A stretch of DNA of 64,000 nt, taken from NCBI RefSeq assembly GCF_013409365.1, contig NZ_JACCBA010000001.1, forward strand, positions 6,758,001-6,822,000. Direction: 5' to 3'. The notes beneath the pieces are model-generated. The model was given only the letters and a program-made list of their open reading frames with translations, ran no database searches and was not told the DNA's origin. Shown here one piece after another: positions 61,972-64,000 of this stretch. Every line of letters starts with the position of its first letter. The first letter of the stretch is position 1. The stretch comes from Actinomadura luteofluorescens. Its GTDB lineage: Bacteria; Actinomycetota; Actinomycetes; Streptosporangiales; Streptosporangiaceae. The position numbers were made by a program, and so were the translations under genes.

Positions 61972-63351
61972 CTAGACGGCGGACTCGCCGCGCACGGCCC
62001 CGCCGCGCGGGTCCGGCGCGGCGCCGCCGAGCGGGTGGTTCCAGTCGAAGCACACCACGACCGCGTCGTCGGCGAGGTCGGTGCCCTCGTGGAACTCGAT
62101 GAGCTCGTCGATCACGGTCAGCGGGACCTCGGCCGCGGGCTGGAGCCGGCTGCGCCGGGCCGCCTGCTCCAGCTGGTGGGCCCCGTACTCGCCGGCCGGG
62201 GCCGTCGCGGAGAAGACCCCGTCGCTGACGATGATCAGCCGGTCGCCGGGTTCGAGCTCGAACGACTGGGGGAGGTACTCGGTGTCGGGGAACATGCCGA
62301 GCGGCATCTGCTGCTCCAGCGGCACCGGCGCCACCTCGGCGCCGCGCAGCAGCAGGAGCCGCGGGGACCCCGCGTCGATGACGTGCACCTTGCCGTCGGC
62401 GAGATCGATCCGCATGACGAGGGTCTCGGTGAACTCCCGGCCGCCGTGCCGCACGTGCACCATGTCGTTCGCCAGGCTCGCCTGCTCGCCGAGGTCGGCG
62501 CCCGACCGGCGGGCGTTGCGCAGCGCGCCGACGGTCAGCGACGTCAGCAGCGCCGCGTTGATGCCGGTGCCCGAGCCGTTGGTCACGGTCAGCGCCAGAT
62601 GGTCGTGCTCGACGGACCAGTCGAAGTTGTCCCCGCCGATCGAGTAGGCCGGCTCCAGATGCCCCGCGAGGCTGAACGAGTCGTCCGCGTGGGCATGGCC
62701 GGGAAGCAGCTGCCACTGGAGCTCCGCGGCGAGGGTGAGGCGGTGCCGCCGCCTGGCCCGCTCGTACCGGTCGGTCCGGTTCCACGCGACCTTCAGGGCA
62801 CTGCCGAGAAGCTCGCCGATCTCGGCCAGCTCGCCGACCTCGTCGGCGCTCCAGGGGCCTGACGAGCCGATCTCCAGGACGCCGAGCCGCTCGCCCCGCG
62901 CGCGCACCGGTATATAGGTCCCGGCCTCGCCGGACCCCTCGCCGTCCCCCTCGGGGGCGGTGAGGACGCGCCCGGTGACGAACGACCGCCCGGCCGGGCT
63001 CTGCCGGATCCTGATCGCTTCGGCGGCCTCCTCGGCGGCCCGCGCCTCGCCGTCCGGCACGGCCAGGGCCAGGCTGTCAGGGTGGGGCGTGGCCAGAAGC
63101 GGCGCGACCGGCATCAGGGCGCGCGAGTGGTAGTCGCTGACGAGCAGGCGGGCGGTGGAGACCGCGGAGTACTCCCGCGAGAGCGTCGCGGCCAGCACCT
63201 CGGGCAGCGCGTACGCCGGGGCGGCCCGCAGTGCCCGCTCGACCCTGGCCGTGCGCCCCGGGCGGCCGTCCTCGTCCCCGGCCGGGCGGCCTTGCTCGAC
63301 CCTGGCCGGGCGGCCGAATTCATCCCTGGCCGGGCGGCCGTGCGTGCTCAT
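61972..63351 (-). CDS. GAF domain-SpoIIE phosphatase with N-terminal octapeptide repeats
   Basis: A 459-residue protein. Residues 5-36 are four octapeptide-like repeats (GRPARDEF, GRPARVEQ, GRPAGDED and a degenerate one). A GAF-like sensor follows (about 45-185) and a PP2C/SpoIIE domain (about 200-430) has GGDNFDWS, GSGTGINAALL, ISDGVFSATA-like and LADDAVVVCF segments. The GDVSGHG motif reads TNGSGTG, so an acidic metal ligand seems replaced by Asn; activity may be altered. Likely regulates anti-sigma factors or other partners. ATG 63351. Confidence 0.82.
   Translation of the reverse strand: MSTHGRPARDEFGRPARVEQGRPAGDEDGRPGRTARVERALRAAPAYALPEVLAATLSREYSAVSTARLLVSDYHSRALMPVAPLLATPHPDSLALAVPDGEARAAEEAAEAIRIRQSPAGRSFVTGRVLTAPEGDGEGSGEAGTYIPVRARGERLGVLEIGSSGPWSADEVGELAEIGELLGSALKVAWNRTDRYERARRRHRLTLAAELQWQLLPGHAHADDSFSLAGHLEPAYSIGGDNFDWSVEHDHLALTVTNGSGTGINAALLTSLTVGALRNARRSGADLGEQASLANDMVHVRHGGREFTETLVMRIDLADGKVHVIDAGSPRLLLLRGAEVAPVPLEQQMPLGMFPDTEYLPQSFELEPGDRLIIVSDGVFSATAPAGEYGAHQLEQAARRSRLQPAAEVPLTVIDELIEFHEGTDLADDAVVVCFDWNHPLGGAAPDPRGGAVRGESAV
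63244..63339. repeat. 24-bp tandem repeats inside the GAF-SpoIIE gene
   Basis: Four adjacent 24-base units encode GRPAR-x3-type octapeptides at the N-terminus of the phosphatase. The plus-strand core is GGCCGGGCGGCC. Such repeats could vary in number among strains by slippage. Confidence 0.65.
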
Positions 63352-63545
63352 CGCGACCCCATCTCATCACTGCCTGCCGACGCGCCGGACGCGGCCGCGT
63401 TCCCGGGGCGGCCCGGTTCCCATGCACCGGGCCGCGGGAACGGCCGTGCCCCCCTCGACCGGCCGTCCAACCGCGGGAATGCGGCTCTGTCATCGGGTCC
63501 GCCCCGTCTCGGACGCAGGACCGCAGGGGAAGACTGCCAAAGAGA

Positions 63546-63559
63546 TTGCCGTATGGCAA
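63546..63559. promoter_or_regulatory. Candidate MarR operator
   Basis: TTGCC-GTAT-GGCAA is a perfect dyad with the TTGCC/GGCAA half-sites of the classical MarR box. It is between a MarR gene (63616) and the phosphatase gene start (63351) in the 264-bp spacer, where no gene is visible. The site may be the target of the MarR protein at the phosphatase promoter. Confidence 0.45.
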
Positions 63560-63615
63560 ATACTTGATGTCGAGCTGCGGGCGGAGGGGTCCGCGCCGGG
63601 CCGCGCGGGCGCCGG

Positions 63616-64000
63616 TCAGGCCGTCCGGGACCCGAGCATCCCTCTTCCGCCGTGCTCACGCCGCTCACCCGCCTGGCCGAACTCGGTCAGCGCGTCGAGC
63701 AGCCGGCCCCGGGAGGTGGGCGACATCTGCGCCAGCACGTCCCGCACCGCCGCGCGGCGCCGCCGGACCAGCTCGGCGTGCAGGCGCTCGCCCTGGTCGG
63801 TCAGCCGCAGCACGATCTCGCGCCGGTCGACGCGGGCGGTCTCCCGCACGATCAGCCCGGCCGCCTCCAGCCGGTCGCAGAGCCGGCTCGTGGACGAGGG
63901 GATCGCGCCGAGCTCCTCGGCGAGCCGCCCGAGGTTCAGCCGGCCGAACCGCGCGATCACCTCGACGGCGCGCAGCTGGATCGGCGAGATGGCGGGTTCC
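63616..64000 (-). CDS. MarR-family transcriptional regulator (start beyond the window)
   Basis: The C-terminal 127 residues of a MarR regulator; the reading frame stays open to the right edge (PAISPIQLRAVEVIARFGRL), so the start is outside. The winged helix is seen in LGRLAEELGAIPSSTSRLCD and RLEAAGLIVRETARVDRREI, with the wing VLRLTDQGERLHAEL following. The 3' end is the tail GMLGSRTA. A MarR-type palindrome lies about 57 bases beyond its stop, ahead of the phosphatase gene, which may be its target. Confidence 0.8.
   Translation of the reverse strand, partial: EPAISPIQLRAVEVIARFGRLNLGRLAEELGAIPSSTSRLCDRLEAAGLIVRETARVDRREIVLRLTDQGERLHAELVRRRRAAVRDVLAQMSPTSRGRLLDALTEFGQAGERREHGGRGMLGSRTA

Overview
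The window is 64 kb of very GC-rich, densely packed DNA with overlapping ATGA/TGATG gene junctions and frequent GTG/TTG starts. Gene content (mycothiol-type Rv2466c homolog, AfsR-like and MocR regulators, SpoIIE-type phosphatases, Nur-type operator, fused AccD/AccA) points to a chromosomal segment of a filamentous actinomycete, plausibly Streptosporangiales/Thermomonosporaceae. The genus is an inference. There are no rRNA or tRNA genes, insertion sequences, prophage or CRISPR array.

Layout. 1-6.6 kb: start of pepN, an Rv2466c-like oxidoreductase, an ECF metal transporter (cbiMNQO type) behind a perfect Nur box, a CooC-like ATPase behind a Zur-like box, a proline/acid-tailed membrane protein and rpiB. 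6.6-14.9 kb: small basic protein, membrane PP2C phosphatase convergent with a Ser/Thr kinase, an orphan histidine kinase, an amidase, a fused carboxyltransferase and a methyltransferase. 14.9-25.5 kb: a catabolic region with PuuC/PuuD-like enzymes, an HpaE-HpaD-HpaG-like extradiol set, MarR regulator, acetoacetate-decarboxylase-like protein, glutamine-synthetase-like ligase and P450. 25.5-26.4 kb: a toxin-antitoxin locus whose toxin gene is frameshifted. 26.5-33.8 kb: esterase, aldehyde dehydrogenase, PucR regulator, gabT and a YtcJ-like amidohydrolase. 33.8-43.6 kb: LLM oxidoreductase, secreted nuclease, IRED-like dehydrogenase, a large SARP/NB-ARC/TPR regulator, MFS pump and its MocR regulator. 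43.6-49.0 kb: lipase, desaturase, fatty acyl-AMP ligase and a CdaR/PucR regulator. 49.3-56.8 kb: selA-selB-selD convergent with a selenocysteine formate dehydrogenase. 56.9-64 kb: secreted hydrolase, SCO6745-like protein, DHA2 pump with TetR, GAF-SpoIIE phosphatase and a partial MarR gene.

Two points tie genes together. First, a palindrome of the form TTTGGNNCCAAA lies 12-20 bases before the start codons of five genes in three intergenic regions (17.1, 22.7-22.8 and 32.0 kb). It links the PuuC/PuuD-like operon, the extradiol operon, the decarboxylase-like gene, the GS-like ligase/P450 operon and the amidohydrolase into one putative regulon for catabolism of an amine or aromatic amine. Second, formate dehydrogenase is split by an in-frame UGA at 56265-56267 followed by a SECIS-like hairpin resembling that of E. 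coli fdhF, and the selenocysteine machinery lies next to it. Several regulator genes also have clear candidate operators: MocR, SARP, TetR, MarR, CdaR and the toxin-antitoxin locus.
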